A stretch of 17,731 nt of DNA from Candidatus Buchananbacteria bacterium (GCA_030592165.1 JAUVKC010000015.1:1-17731); one strand, 5' to 3'. Positions 1-7,414 are shown, counted from the stretch's first letter. The notes: generated by a model not told the origin, from the letters alone. Numbers and translations are program-made.

Positions 1-30
1 AGAATTGTTAAAAGAAAAGAAATAACACCC

Positions 31-37
31 AAGGAGG
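31..37 (+). promoter_or_regulatory. Shine-Dalgarno that fixes a TTG start
   Basis: AAGGAGG lies 8 nt before the TTG at 46. No ATG is available at a suitable distance, so this site decides the start of the methyltransferase gene. Confidence 0.8.
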
Positions 38-45
38 TAAAATTA

Positions 46-873
46 TTGATTTTTAATAAGGTAAAAGCTTTAGTTGTCTTGGGGGATAGAGAACCAAGCA
101 AAAGGGAACTAAACGATATAAATTATCGAACATATCATTCTGATAAAAAAGATAAATATGTGAAGACATTTAAAAAACTTTTAAAGATAGATCCTAAAAT
201 AATTATGGATATAGGCACTGGTCAGGGAGGCTTGATTACTTGCTTGAAAAGACATTATAAACCAAAGCTAAGTTTTGGAACTGATTTATCATATGAATGG
301 CTGGAAATTGCCAAGCTGCGTGAACCTGATAGTGAGTTTTTTGTTGCCGATGCAACTAGATTACCAATGAAGGATGATGTTTGTGATTTAATAGTTACAG
401 CCTATTTAATTGAGCATGTTAAAGATTGGCAAAATTTAATTTCTGAGATGAAAAGAACTGCTAAAAATATTTTTACTATTTTTGGTCCAGCTAAATATTT
501 TATTTATGACTACCATCATCTTCATGGTGGACTTTTCGCTCCATTATTACCAAAAAAAATATCACTATATTTTATATATGTTTTTAATAAAATTAAAATG
601 GTGAAGTTTAGTTTGAGAAATACAAAAGAAGAACTTGATTCAATGAATTACATTAGTCCAGGTCAATTTGAAAAAAAATTAAAACAATTAGATTTACAAT
701 ACGAAAATCTATTTGTTCCATTTATAGAAAATTCACTTAAAGCAAAATACAAGTTTTGGAAAGTAGCTGAGATTTTAAATAAGATTAAACCTTTTACAAT
801 CATGATTGCTAAGATTTTAAAATCAATCAGGTATGTGCCATTCCTTGTATATTTTATCACCAGAGATGACTAA
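46..873 (+). CDS. Class I SAM-dependent methyltransferase
   Basis: A 275-residue protein with a class I (Methyltransf_11-like) Rossmann methyltransferase core in its first half. Motif I DIGTGQGG is at residues 55-62, an acidic residue ends strand 2 (GTD, 78-80), motif II ADATRLP is at about 101-107, and a strand-4 region with IEH follows at about 122-124. It probably transfers a methyl group from S-adenosylmethionine; the substrate cannot be read from sequence. The second half is lysine-rich with hydrophobic stretches near residues 165-175 and 245-270, so it may sit near the membrane. The start is TTG, chosen because a strong Shine-Dalgarno (AAGGAGG, 31-37) lies 8 nt upstream. It is followed by the separate promoter of the thrS leader. 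The fold call is firm, the specific function unknown. Confidence 0.82.
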   Translation: MIFNKVKALVVLGDREPSKRELNDINYRTYHSDKKDKYVKTFKKLLKIDPKIIMDIGTGQGGLITCLKRHYKPKLSFGTDLSYEWLEIAKLREPDSEFFVADATRLPMKDDVCDLIVTAYLIEHVKDWQNLISEMKRTAKNIFTIFGPAKYFIYDYHHLHGGLFAPLLPKKISLYFIYVFNKIKMVKFSLRNTKEELDSMNYISPGQFEKKLKQLDLQYENLFVPFIENSLKAKYKFWKVAEILNKIKPFTIMIAKILKSIRYVPFLVYFITRDD

Positions 874-877
874 TTAA

Positions 878-906
878 TTGACTTAAATTATTAGATAAGT
901 TATTAT
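878..906 (+). promoter_or_regulatory. Sigma-70-type promoter of the thrS T-box leader
   Basis: A -35 box TTGACT (878-883) and a -10 box TATTAT (901-906) are separated by exactly 17 nt. The expected start near 912-914 coincides with the 5' strand of the basal helix of the T-box, which supports both calls. Confidence 0.72.
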
Positions 907-912
907 TTATAT

Positions 913-1110
913 ATATTGAAAAAGTGATTGAAATAGCTACCAACTGTTTATCCATGATTATGGATTAAGCCTTGTGCTTACTAAGCTTTGCAATATGAAT
1001 CAAGTGTTCTCTGTAGCTTTAGCGAAGGAGAAAATTTGGGTGGAACCGCGGGAATAGTCTCGTCCCAAGATATGTTTTTATAATATATTTTAGGACGGGA
1101 TTTTTTTATG
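913..1110 (+). promoter_or_regulatory. T-box riboswitch (tRNA-Thr-sensing leader of thrS)
   Basis: The diagnostic T-box core is present: GGGTGGAACCGCG at 1038-1050. The bulge TGGA (1041-1044) can pair with the tRNA acceptor end and matches a discriminator U. The antiterminator forms from 1036-1040 with 1064-1068 and GCG 1048-1050 with CGT 1061-1063. The competing terminator pairs 1058-1065 with 1093-1100, 8 bp with one G-U, followed by a run of seven T. A Stem I-like helix pairs ATATTG (913-918) with CAATAT (991-996), with AGTGA (923-927) just inside it. Two threonine codons are candidate specifiers: ACT at 980-982 in the 3' side of that internal loop, or ACC at 939-941. A Stem III-like hairpin pairs 1007-1011 with 1028-1032. 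Known T-boxes of this type read through when uncharged tRNA binds, so thrS would be induced by threonine starvation. The T-box call is firm, the specifier choice is not. Confidence 0.9.
1058..1107 (+). terminator. Rho-independent terminator of the T-box leader
   Basis: Stem 1058-1065 with 1093-1100 followed by TTTTTTT. Its 5' strand overlaps the 3' strand of the antiterminator (1061-1068), so the two folds exclude each other, as expected for transcriptional attenuation. Confidence 0.85.
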
Positions 1111-1153
1111 GATATTAATTTACAAATATACTAATAAATAATAGATAAAAAAT

Positions 1154-2920
1154 ATGAAAGAACAAAAAAAAGAATCAAGCTTAGATATGATGCGCCATAG
1201 TGCAAGTCATATTATGGCAGCTGCAGTTAAAGACCTTTATGGTGATAAGGTTAAATTCGCCATTGGTCCAACAATTGATGATGGTTTTTATTATGATTTT
1301 GATTTGGGTGATCAAACAATTTCAGAAGATAACTTAGCTAAAATTGAAAAGAAGATGAAGCATATTATCAAACAAAACTTGAAATTTGTTCGTGAAGAAG
1401 TCTCAATTAAAGATGCTTTAGTAAAAGTAAAAGGTCAAGAATATAAAGAAGAATTAATCAAAGATTTAGAAACAGATGGTGAGGAAAAAGTTAGCTTTTA
1501 TAAATTAGGAGAAATTTTTGAAGATCTTTGCGCTGGCCCGCATCTTGATTCTTCAATAAAAATTGGACCTTTTAAACTCTTAAGTGTTGCTGGCGCTTAT
1601 TGGCGAGGTGACGAGAAAAATAAAATGTTACAAAGAATTTATGGAACTGCCTTTGAATCAAAAGAAGATTTAGATAATTATTTGGTTATGAAAGAAGAAG
1701 CAGAAAAGCGTGATCATCGTAAGATAGGAGTTGAACAGGAATTATTTATGATAGATGAAGAAGTCGGACAAGGTTTAATTTTGTGGCTACCAAATGGAGC
1801 AATTGTACGTCAAATTATTATGGATTTTGCTTTAAATACTTATATGAAAAATGGTTATAAACCAGTTGTAACACCTCATATCGCAAGTTCAAAATTATGG
1901 AGTCATTCTGGCCACTTGGATTTTTATGCAGATGATATGTATAATTCTTTTGGAATTGAAGATGAAGAATATCGATTAAAACCAATGAATTGTCCATTGC
2001 AGGTTAAAATGTATACTCACAAAAAAAGAAGTTATCGAGAATTACCTATTCGTTGGACTGAAATGGGTACTGTTTATCGTTATGAAAGAAGTGGGACATT
2101 ACATGGCTTGACTCGTGTCAGAGGGTTTACTCAGGATGATGCTCATATTATTTGTACCCCTGATCAGCTAAAAACTGAGCTAAAAGCAGCAGTTGATTTA
2201 ACTTTGTATATGTTAAAAACTTTTGGTTTTACTGAATTTGAAATGAATGTAAGTGTACGTGATCCTGAAAATAAAGATAAATTTATTGGTAGCGATGAAA
2301 TGTGGGATAAAGCAGAAAATACCCTTAAAGAAGTTTTAGAAGAAAGTGGTTTTAAAGATTATGTGATGGATGTTGGTGGAGCAGTTTTTTACGGTCCAAA
2401 AATTGATGTGAAAATTGCTGATGCTTTAGGTAGAAAATGGCAACTCTCAACATTACAAGTTGATTTTAATTTACCATCACGTTTTGACATGACTTACGTT
2501 GGAGAAGATGGTAAGGACAAAACACCATTTATGATCCATAGAGCCTTATTAGGCTCGTTAGAGCGGTTTATAGGCGTTTTAATAGAACATTATGGGGGTG
2601 CATTCCCACTTTGGCTTGCTCCTGTGCAGGTGAAGATTTTACCTGTTTCAGACAAATTCAATGAATATGCGAGGGAAGTTCAAAGTAAACTTGAAGAAGC
2701 TGAGATTAGAGTTGAGCTTGATGATTCAGCCGAAACATTAGGTAAGAAAATTCGCAATGGAGAACAATCAAAAGCACCTTATCTTTTAGTTATTGGTGAA
2801 AAAGAAGTTAAGGCTAAGGAAGTAGCTGTGCGAAAACGTGGTGAAGGTGACTTAGGAGCTCAAAAAGTTGATAAATTTATTGTTGCAATTACAAAAGAAC
2901 GTGATGAAAGGAAAAATTAA
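1154..2920 (+). CDS. thrS: Threonyl-tRNA synthetase lacking the TGS domain
   Basis: A 588-residue class II synthetase that charges tRNA-Thr with threonine in the cytoplasm. The N2 editing domain begins at once, with HSASH at residues 15-19 and CAGPH at 126-130, the residues known to clear Ser-tRNA-Thr. The catalytic core has motif 2 around TEMGTVYRYERSG (302-314) and motif 3 GSLERFIG (467-474). The zinc and threonine ligands are visible as C280, H331 and H462. The anticodon-binding domain runs from about 491 to the end. Most bacterial ThrRS are about 640 residues and start with a TGS (N1) domain of about 60 residues; this one lacks it, and no upstream in-frame coding was offered because the leader and terminator end just before. 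The ATG has no clear Shine-Dalgarno. Expression is under the T-box directly upstream. Confidence 0.97.
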   Translation: MKEQKKESSLDMMRHSASHIMAAAVKDLYGDKVKFAIGPTIDDGFYYDFDLGDQTISEDNLAKIEKKMKHIIKQNLKFVREEVSIKDALVKVKGQEYKEELIKDLETDGEEKVSFYKLGEIFEDLCAGPHLDSSIKIGPFKLLSVAGAYWRGDEKNKMLQRIYGTAFESKEDLDNYLVMKEEAEKRDHRKIGVEQELFMIDEEVGQGLILWLPNGAIVRQIIMDFALNTYMKNGYKPVVTPHIASSKLWSHSGHLDFYADDMYNSFGIEDEEYRLKPMNCPLQVKMYTHKKRSYRELPIRWTEMGTVYRYERSGTLHGLTRVRGFTQDDAHIICTPDQLKTELKAAVDLTLYMLKTFGFTEFEMNVSVRDPENKDKFIGSDEMWDKAENTLKEVLEESGFKDYVMDVGGAVFYGPKIDVKIADALGRKWQLSTLQVDFNLPSRFDMTYVGEDGKDKTPFMIHRALLGSLERFIGVLIEHYGGAFPLWLAPVQVKILPVSDKFNEYAREVQSKLEEAEIRVELDDSAETLGKKIRNGEQSKAPYLLVIGEKEVKAKEVAVRKRGEGDLGAQKVDKFIVAITKERDERKN

Positions 2921-2929
2921 TAAAAATAT

Positions 2930-3946
2930 ATGAAAAAAATAAAATTAAAAAAGTTTTTTTACAATAAGTATTTAATAATTTTTACCTTAATAATTATTGT
3001 AATTGTTATTGTTTTTACTTTTGATAATCAAGTATTTTTAAAGTCTCAGGATATTCTTACTAAAAACAGAGTTTTTCATGAATCTTCAATTATAGTAAAA
3101 CATGAAAAGTGTACACAGGATTATGGTTTATTTGATAGTGGTGGTTCAGGAGTTAGTTGTAATAATTACTATATTTGTTCTGATGGACGATTTGTCTGGA
3201 ATACTTCTTTGTACGGTTTAATTGATCAAAAATTTATTTCTTCACTAGAAAATGACAAGAAGAATTCATATAAACTCCAATTATTATTAAGTGGAATTGC
3301 TATTGATTTTGAGGCGAAACATAGACTTGGTACAGCAAAAGAAATAAATTCAGATTTATCAATTGTTGAATATAAGGAAATAGATACTGACATATATCCC
3401 TTTAATGAAATTGGTTTACCTATTAAGGGTGAGAGAAAAGAATTAGATATGAAAAGACTTGAGAGAGTACATCCTGAATTTGCTAATTTCTTAAGAACAG
3501 AAATATTTGATAAAACTTTAGCACAACCATTTCGTTCATATTTTGTTTCGTATAATAATTTATATTTAATACATAACACTGATACGATATATTATTACGG
3601 CAGTATGGAAAATTTAGATATTCAAAAAAGGGCATATTTTTTTGATGTTAATAGTATTAATTATAATGATTTAATTAATGAGCTTGAAAAAGGTGAAAAA
3701 ATTACTTTTAAAACAGAAGTAAATAAAAATAATAGAGAAGAAATAGGAAATCTAAAAGTTTGGGATTTTTATTTTTTTGAAAAGCAAGGCGATGTTAATA
3801 AATTTTTTAAAGTAATTAACTATTCTAATGGAGAATGGTCAGGTGTTCCAGCGACTTATCGCTCAGTTGATTCTGAAGATCCATGTGGTAAACTTAAAAT
3901 TCCTACAGATATCCATTTATTTACAATGTCTGAGGATTATATCTAA
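2930..3946 (+). CDS. Unrecognised membrane-anchored protein
   Basis: A 338-residue protein I do not recognise. The N terminus is lysine-rich (residues 1-13), then one strongly hydrophobic segment at about 14-30, so it is probably a type II single-pass membrane protein with the rest outside. There is no lipobox cysteine directly after the segment. The outer part has at least four cysteines (near 61, 77, 83 and 319), which could form disulfides, and a glycine/serine-rich stretch at about 70-76. The remainder is mixed alpha/beta with many charged and aromatic residues. It starts 9 nt after thrS and 15 nt before miaB on the same strand, so it is probably co-transcribed with both, though no functional link is evident. 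Only a distant, weak purine run precedes the ATG. Confidence 0.75.
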   Translation: MKKIKLKKFFYNKYLIIFTLIIIVIVIVFTFDNQVFLKSQDILTKNRVFHESSIIVKHEKCTQDYGLFDSGGSGVSCNNYYICSDGRFVWNTSLYGLIDQKFISSLENDKKNSYKLQLLLSGIAIDFEAKHRLGTAKEINSDLSIVEYKEIDTDIYPFNEIGLPIKGERKELDMKRLERVHPEFANFLRTEIFDKTLAQPFRSYFVSYNNLYLIHNTDTIYYYGSMENLDIQKRAYFFDVNSINYNDLINELEKGEKITFKTEVNKNNREEIGNLKVWDFYFFEKQGDVNKFFKVINYSNGEWSGVPATYRSVDSEDPCGKLKIPTDIHLFTMSEDYI

Positions 3947-3961
3947 TTGTAATTACAACTC

Positions 3962-5257
3962 ATGAAATATTTTATTCAAATATTTGGATGTCAGATGAAT
4001 AAAAGTGATGCAGAACGAATTGCATCACTTTTAGACTCTTTAGGCTACAATGCGGTAGAGCAAAAAGAAAAGGCTGACTTTATTTTTATTGTTTCTTGTT
4101 CTGTTCGTCAGTCTGCAGAAAACAGAGTCTATGGATTGATGAGCCAGATAAAAAAGCTCAAAGCCCAAAGCCCAAAGCTAAAGGTTGTTCTTACTGGTTG
4201 CATGGCTATGAGAAAAGAAGTTGTTAAGAATTTAAAAGACGTGGATGTGTTTTTAGACATTAAAGATTTAAAAACTTTACCGAAACTATTGAACACCAAA
4301 AGTGAACAAGCAGAAATCGAAACATATTTTTCAATTAAACCAAAATATGAGTCAGGTTTTACAGCTTATGTGCCAATAATGACAGGTTGTAATAATTTTT
4401 GTACATACTGTATTGTGCCATATGTTCGTGGCAGGGAAGAATCAAGGCAACCACAGGAGGTTTTAAATGAAGTTCAATGTTTGCTTGATAACGGTTATAA
4501 AGAAATTATTTTACTAGGCCAGAATGTGAATTCGTATAGCCCAAAGCTTAGAACTCAGGGCTCAGGGTTTAGGGCTGAGATTATTAATGATTTCCCAGAT
4601 TTGCTAGAAGCTGTTGCAACATTAAAAGGTGATTATTGGCTTCGTTTTCTTACCTCTCATCCAAAGGATTTTTCTGATAAATTAATTAAAGTTATTAAAA
4701 ATAATAAAAATATTACAGAGTATGTCCATTTGCCAATTCAGGCCGGTGATGATACAATTTTGCGGAAAATGAATCGAAAATATACAGTTAAACATTTTAA
4801 AACTTTGGTAAAAAAAATACGAAATGCTATCCCAGGAGTTTCGATCTCAACTGACATTATTGTTGGTTTTCCAGGAGAAACAAAAAAGTTATTTGAATCT
4901 AGCGCTAAAACTTTTGAGGAAATAGGTTTTGATATGGCTTATCTTAATAAATATTCAGCTAGAAAGGGAACTAAGTCATATGATTTGAAAGATGAAGTTA
5001 GTGATATGGAAAAAAAGAGAAGAGAACTAGTTTTAACAAAACTATTAAGAAAGTCTGGTCTTGATTACAATAAGCAATTTAAAGGTCAAACACTAGAAGT
5101 TTTAGTTGGTAAAAAAGGCAAAGATGATATGTGGTTTGCCAAAACAAGAACTTATAAAGTAGTTAAATTTAAATCAAAGAAAAGTTTACTTGGACAGTTT
5201 GTGAAAATAAAAATAACCAAAGCTGGTAGCTTTGGTTATGATTGTGAGTTATTTTAA
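3962..5257 (+). CDS. miaB: tRNA-2-methylthio-N6-dimethylallyladenosine synthase MiaB
   Basis: A 431-residue radical-SAM methylthiotransferase. It adds the methylthio group to i6A37 of tRNA, giving ms2i6A. The N-terminal UPF0004 domain has cluster cysteines C10, C46 (in SCSVRQSAENRV, the MiaB signature) and C80. The radical SAM CxxxCxxC is C143, C147 and C150. A TRAM-like RNA-binding domain makes up roughly the last 60 residues. The partner enzyme miaA lies 360 nt downstream on the same strand. Two stretches of low-complexity DNA (4155-4180 and 4538-4578) are translated in frame, giving a KLKAQSPKLK-like segment and an extra loop at about residues 193-206 after the LLGQNVNSY motif. There is no Shine-Dalgarno. 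The related MtaB and RimO families fit less well because of the SCSVRQ motif. Confidence 0.95.
   Translation: MKYFIQIFGCQMNKSDAERIASLLDSLGYNAVEQKEKADFIFIVSCSVRQSAENRVYGLMSQIKKLKAQSPKLKVVLTGCMAMRKEVVKNLKDVDVFLDIKDLKTLPKLLNTKSEQAEIETYFSIKPKYESGFTAYVPIMTGCNNFCTYCIVPYVRGREESRQPQEVLNEVQCLLDNGYKEIILLGQNVNSYSPKLRTQGSGFRAEIINDFPDLLEAVATLKGDYWLRFLTSHPKDFSDKLIKVIKNNKNITEYVHLPIQAGDDTILRKMNRKYTVKHFKTLVKKIRNAIPGVSISTDIIVGFPGETKKLFESSAKTFEEIGFDMAYLNKYSARKGTKSYDLKDEVSDMEKKRRELVLTKLLRKSGLDYNKQFKGQTLEVLVGKKGKDDMWFAKTRTYKVVKFKSKKSLLGQFVKIKITKAGSFGYDCELF
4155..4180 (+). repeat. Tandem word repeat inside miaB
   Basis: The words AGCTCAAAGCCC and AAAGCCCAAAGC recur in tandem, about three degenerate copies of a 9-nt unit. 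It is read in frame as part of the N-terminal domain of MiaB, between C46 and C80. Confidence 0.6.
4538..4578 (+). repeat. Inverted word repeat inside miaB
   Basis: AGCCCAAA at the left is mirrored by TTTAGGGCT at the right, enclosing CTCAGGG twice in tandem. It is in frame with miaB and encodes an extra loop after the QNVNSY motif. Its composition is richer in G+C than the flanking coding sequence. Confidence 0.6.
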
Positions 5258-5260
5258 TTT

Positions 5261-5557
5261 TTAAGCTTGATCGTTAAGCACATATTTGCAATATGCATCT
5301 TTCGGCGGTTCGAAAATACAGGCTAATAAAATCCCCAAGATGTATAAGCCTATGAAAATAATGACAATTATAGCCATTATAATCATAATTGGTGCCCACA
5401 TTAAGGCCATGATTTCACAAAGCATGATCCGTTTCCATTTGTTTTTAATCAAGATCTTTTTTTGTAGCGGTTTGAATGCCAGGGGTGCCAAAATATGGCC
5501 GATGACAATGTAACCTATGATAATCCTAAACACCGCTTCCCACAATTCAATTTGCAT
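5261..5557 (-). CDS. Small integral membrane protein, unknown function
   Basis: A 98-residue protein with a hydrophobic segment at about 8-28, a basic loop at 31-43 (KPLQKKILIKNKWKR), and a long hydrophobic run at 46-82 that fits one or two more membrane passes. The C-terminal tail is short and polar. I recognise no family. It is judged real because the ATG is preceded at 6 nt by a strong Shine-Dalgarno (AGGAGGA, complement of 564-570 past 5000), and because the opposite-strand reading is a plain shadow. Its stop is 3 nt from the miaB stop, so the two genes converge with no room for a separate terminator. It lies between miaB and miaA but is on the other strand, so it is not in their operon. 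G+C is a little higher than in its neighbours. Confidence 0.72.
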   Translation of the reverse strand: MQIELWEAVFRIIIGYIVIGHILAPLAFKPLQKKILIKNKWKRIMLCEIMALMWAPIMIIMAIIVIIFIGLYILGILLACIFEPPKDAYCKYVLNDQA

Positions 5558-5617
5558 TCCTTCTCCTCCTTTTGTTTTTTATTGAATTTTAATTTAACTT
5601 AGCAAGAATCTATTATT

Positions 5618-6511
5618 ATGTCAAATAAACAAAAAATTTTAGTTATAGTTGGTCCAACATCTAGTGGCAAAACTAGTTTGTCTATTGAGCTTGCCAAAAA
5701 GTTTAATGGGGAAGTCATCTCAGCTGATTCACGCCAGGTTTACAAGGGGATGGATATTGGTTCTGGTAAGGTTACAAAAAAGGAAATGGAGGGGGTTAAA
5801 CATTATCTTTTAGATGTTGTTTCACCTAAAACTGAGTATAATGTGGCTAAATTTGTTAAAGATGCTCAAAAGGCGATAGCTGAAATAATTGACAAAGGTA
5901 AGTTACCAATTATTGCAGGTGGAACAATGTTTTGGGTTGATGCACTACTTTATGGTATGCCTAAGACTGTTAAGCCCGATCTTAAACTACGTCAAGAATT
6001 AGACAAATTAAGTGCAGAGCAGTTGTTTGTAAAACTTAAGGAAATTGACCCAGCCAGAGCAAAGACAATTGATCAATTTAATAAAAGACGACTTATTAGG
6101 GCCGTTGAGATTGTCATGATTACTGGTAAGCCAGTGCCGAAATATAAAAAAGAAATTAAATATAATAGTTTTAAAATCGGAGTAGAGCAAACTAAGGAAG
6201 AATTGAAAAAACGAATTCATATTCGTTTGTATGATCGGATGAAAGAGGGGATGGTTGAAGAAATTGATAACCTTCATAAAAGTGGTGTTACTTGGCAAAG
6301 ACTTGATGATTTTGGACTTGAATATCGTCATGTTGCCAAATATTTAAAGGGAGAGTTTACTAAAGATGAGATGTTGGAAAGATTAGAGTATGAAATTAAT
6401 CATTATGCCAAAAGACAAATGACTTGGTTTAATAAAGACCAGGAAATATTTTGGTCAAATGATAATAAGAAAATAGATTTAAAAGTAAAAAAATGGCTAC
6501 TTGACAAATGA
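5618..6511 (+). CDS. miaA: tRNA dimethylallyltransferase MiaA
   Basis: A 297-residue enzyme that transfers a dimethylallyl group from DMAPP to N6 of A37 in tRNAs reading UNN codons, giving i6A, the substrate of MiaB. The P-loop-like GPTSSGKT is at residues 12-19, the conserved DSRQVY at 37-42, a G-G-T motif at about 101-103 (AGGTMFW), and FNKRRLIRAVEI in the middle. The length is normal for the family. The C-terminal region has the RQMTWF motif typical of MiaA. No good Shine-Dalgarno precedes the ATG, and the gene starts 60 nt from the divergent small membrane protein, so a promoter is expected in that gap, but I cannot pin one down. Confidence 0.95.
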   Translation: MSNKQKILVIVGPTSSGKTSLSIELAKKFNGEVISADSRQVYKGMDIGSGKVTKKEMEGVKHYLLDVVSPKTEYNVAKFVKDAQKAIAEIIDKGKLPIIAGGTMFWVDALLYGMPKTVKPDLKLRQELDKLSAEQLFVKLKEIDPARAKTIDQFNKRRLIRAVEIVMITGKPVPKYKKEIKYNSFKIGVEQTKEELKKRIHIRLYDRMKEGMVEEIDNLHKSGVTWQRLDDFGLEYRHVAKYLKGEFTKDEMLERLEYEINHYAKRQMTWFNKDQEIFWSNDNKKIDLKVKKWLLDK

Positions 6512-6532
6512 TTATTTGTGTGTCATTGTGCA

Positions 6533-6561
6533 TTGACTAAAATAATTTTTTGTGTAATTAT
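6533..6561 (+). promoter_or_regulatory. Possible promoter of the 126-residue orphan gene
   Basis: TTGACT at 6533-6538 is followed after 16-17 nt by a TAATTA/AATTAT box near 555-561 past 6000, with a TG just before. The -10 match is only moderate. The overlapping phrase TCATTGTGCATTGAC resembles the AATGCAC word repeat found downstream of rplK. Confidence 0.4.
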
Positions 6562-6613
6562 AAAGATAGAAAAGAAAAGTTCTCTAAAATAAAAAAAATC
6601 GCCAATGGCTAAA

Positions 6614-6620
6614 AAGGAGG
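6614..6620 (+). promoter_or_regulatory. Shine-Dalgarno that fixes the 6629 start
   Basis: AAGGAGG lies 8 nt before the ATG at 6629 and inside the reading frame that would start at 6605, so the downstream ATG is the likely start. Confidence 0.8.
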
Positions 6621-6628
6621 TACTTAAA

Positions 6629-7009
6629 ATGAGTGATGAGAGAAACGCGATTGATAGTGGAATGAGTCAGCCACTAACAACGTCTGTAGTTAGTGATTTT
6701 AGTGAAGCTATTCAGCGCATTAAGCACATTGATTTTTTGCCTGATAAGGTGATGGTAAAGTTGATTTCGCAGGAACATTCTGTGAGGATCAGCATTTTAC
6801 TACTGAATATGATAATCATAGGTCATGCAAATAATAATCCATTTTTTTCCCCACAATTAAATATAATGAGGGAATATCTGGACAAAATGATTACTTATGA
6901 TGAAAGTGAAAATGCCCTAATTATTCCTTTTCCAGGTGTTGAAAAAATAATTTTTTCAGATGAAACAGGATCAGTAACTTTTTCAAAAAAACAAATCCGA
7001 CCCTCGTAA
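6629..7009 (+). CDS. Unrecognised 126-residue soluble protein
   Basis: A small protein of no family I recognise. I start it at the ATG at 6629 because AAGGAGG (6614-6620) stands 8 nt upstream of it; the ATG at 6605 would add eight residues and has no ribosome-binding site. The N-terminal 35 residues are polar, rich in Ser/Thr/Asp and probably disordered. A compact alpha/beta part follows with a hydrophobic helix near residues 55-70 (RISILLLNMIIIGH) that looks more like a buried core helix than a membrane segment. The C terminus is basic. The last codons and the stop sit inside the terminator hairpin. It has its own possible promoter and terminator, so it is probably a single-gene transcript. 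Confidence 0.68.
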   Translation: MSDERNAIDSGMSQPLTTSVVSDFSEAIQRIKHIDFLPDKVMVKLISQEHSVRISILLLNMIIIGHANNNPFFSPQLNIMREYLDKMITYDESENALIIPFPGVEKIIFSDETGSVTFSKKQIRPS

Positions 7010-7030
7010 GCGAAGGTCGGATTTTTATTT
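6993..7030. terminator. Bidirectional terminator between convergent orphan genes
   Basis: A 10-bp perfect stem, AAATCCGACC (6993-7002) with GGTCGGATTT (7015-7024), and a 3-bp inner helix with loop TAAG. On the + strand it runs into TTTTTATTT. On the - strand the 3' arm is followed by GTTTTTTTG, so it can also end the gene coming from the right. The left arm lies within the last codons of the + strand gene and the stop codon is in the loop region. Confidence 0.85.
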
Positions 7031-7038
7031 CAAGAAGA

Positions 7039-7356
7039 TTATTTTCCAATTTTTTCCTGCCAATATTCCAATATCTTTTCTTGTTTTCCATTAAGAACTT
7101 CAACTCTAGTTTTGATATCATCAAGTTTAGCAGTTGCTTTTTCACGTGCTGCAGCTTTTGGTTCAGATTCTACTTGATTAATATAATTAAGGAATTCTTG
7201 ACCTTCGGCTGTTGATTCAAAATGAATTAATTCTTCATAAGCCTTTAAGTCAGCTTCTATTTCTTTTCCCAAGTCAACAGCGTCTCTACTTGAATCTCCA
7301 AATCTGTGTTCTTTGATAATTTTTAAATTTGGTTTTTCTTCTGGTTGATTCATCAT
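7039..7356 (-). CDS. Unrecognised 105-residue charged helical protein
   Basis: A highly charged protein (about one third Glu, Lys, Asp and Arg) with no hydrophobic segment and no cysteine, predicted by eye to be largely helical, with possible coiled coil over the last 40 residues. I recognise no family. I start it at the ATG at 7356 because GGAG (complement of 7365-7368) is 8 nt upstream; the ATG at 7374 would add six residues without a ribosome-binding site. A near-consensus promoter lies about 60 nt upstream. It converges on the neighbouring orphan gene and shares its terminator. Probably a cytosolic protein that is expressed alone and strongly; function unknown. Confidence 0.68.
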   Translation of the reverse strand: MMNQPEEKPNLKIIKEHRFGDSSRDAVDLGKEIEADLKAYEELIHFESTAEGQEFLNYINQVESEPKAAAREKATAKLDDIKTRVEVLNGKQEKILEYWQEKIGK

Positions 7357-7414
7357 CTTTTTTTCTCCATTCATAGGTTTGAGTTAGTTATTTTTTAAAA
7401 TTTTATTATACTTA

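Noticed and set aside
5286..5513. 75-residue open frame on the + strand opposite the small membrane protein
   Set aside because: The - strand reading has the strong ribosome-binding site and the membrane pattern; the + strand reading has no start signal.
6605..6628. ATG at 6605 as start of the 126-residue gene
   Set aside because: The Shine-Dalgarno lies inside this extension and points to the ATG at 6629.
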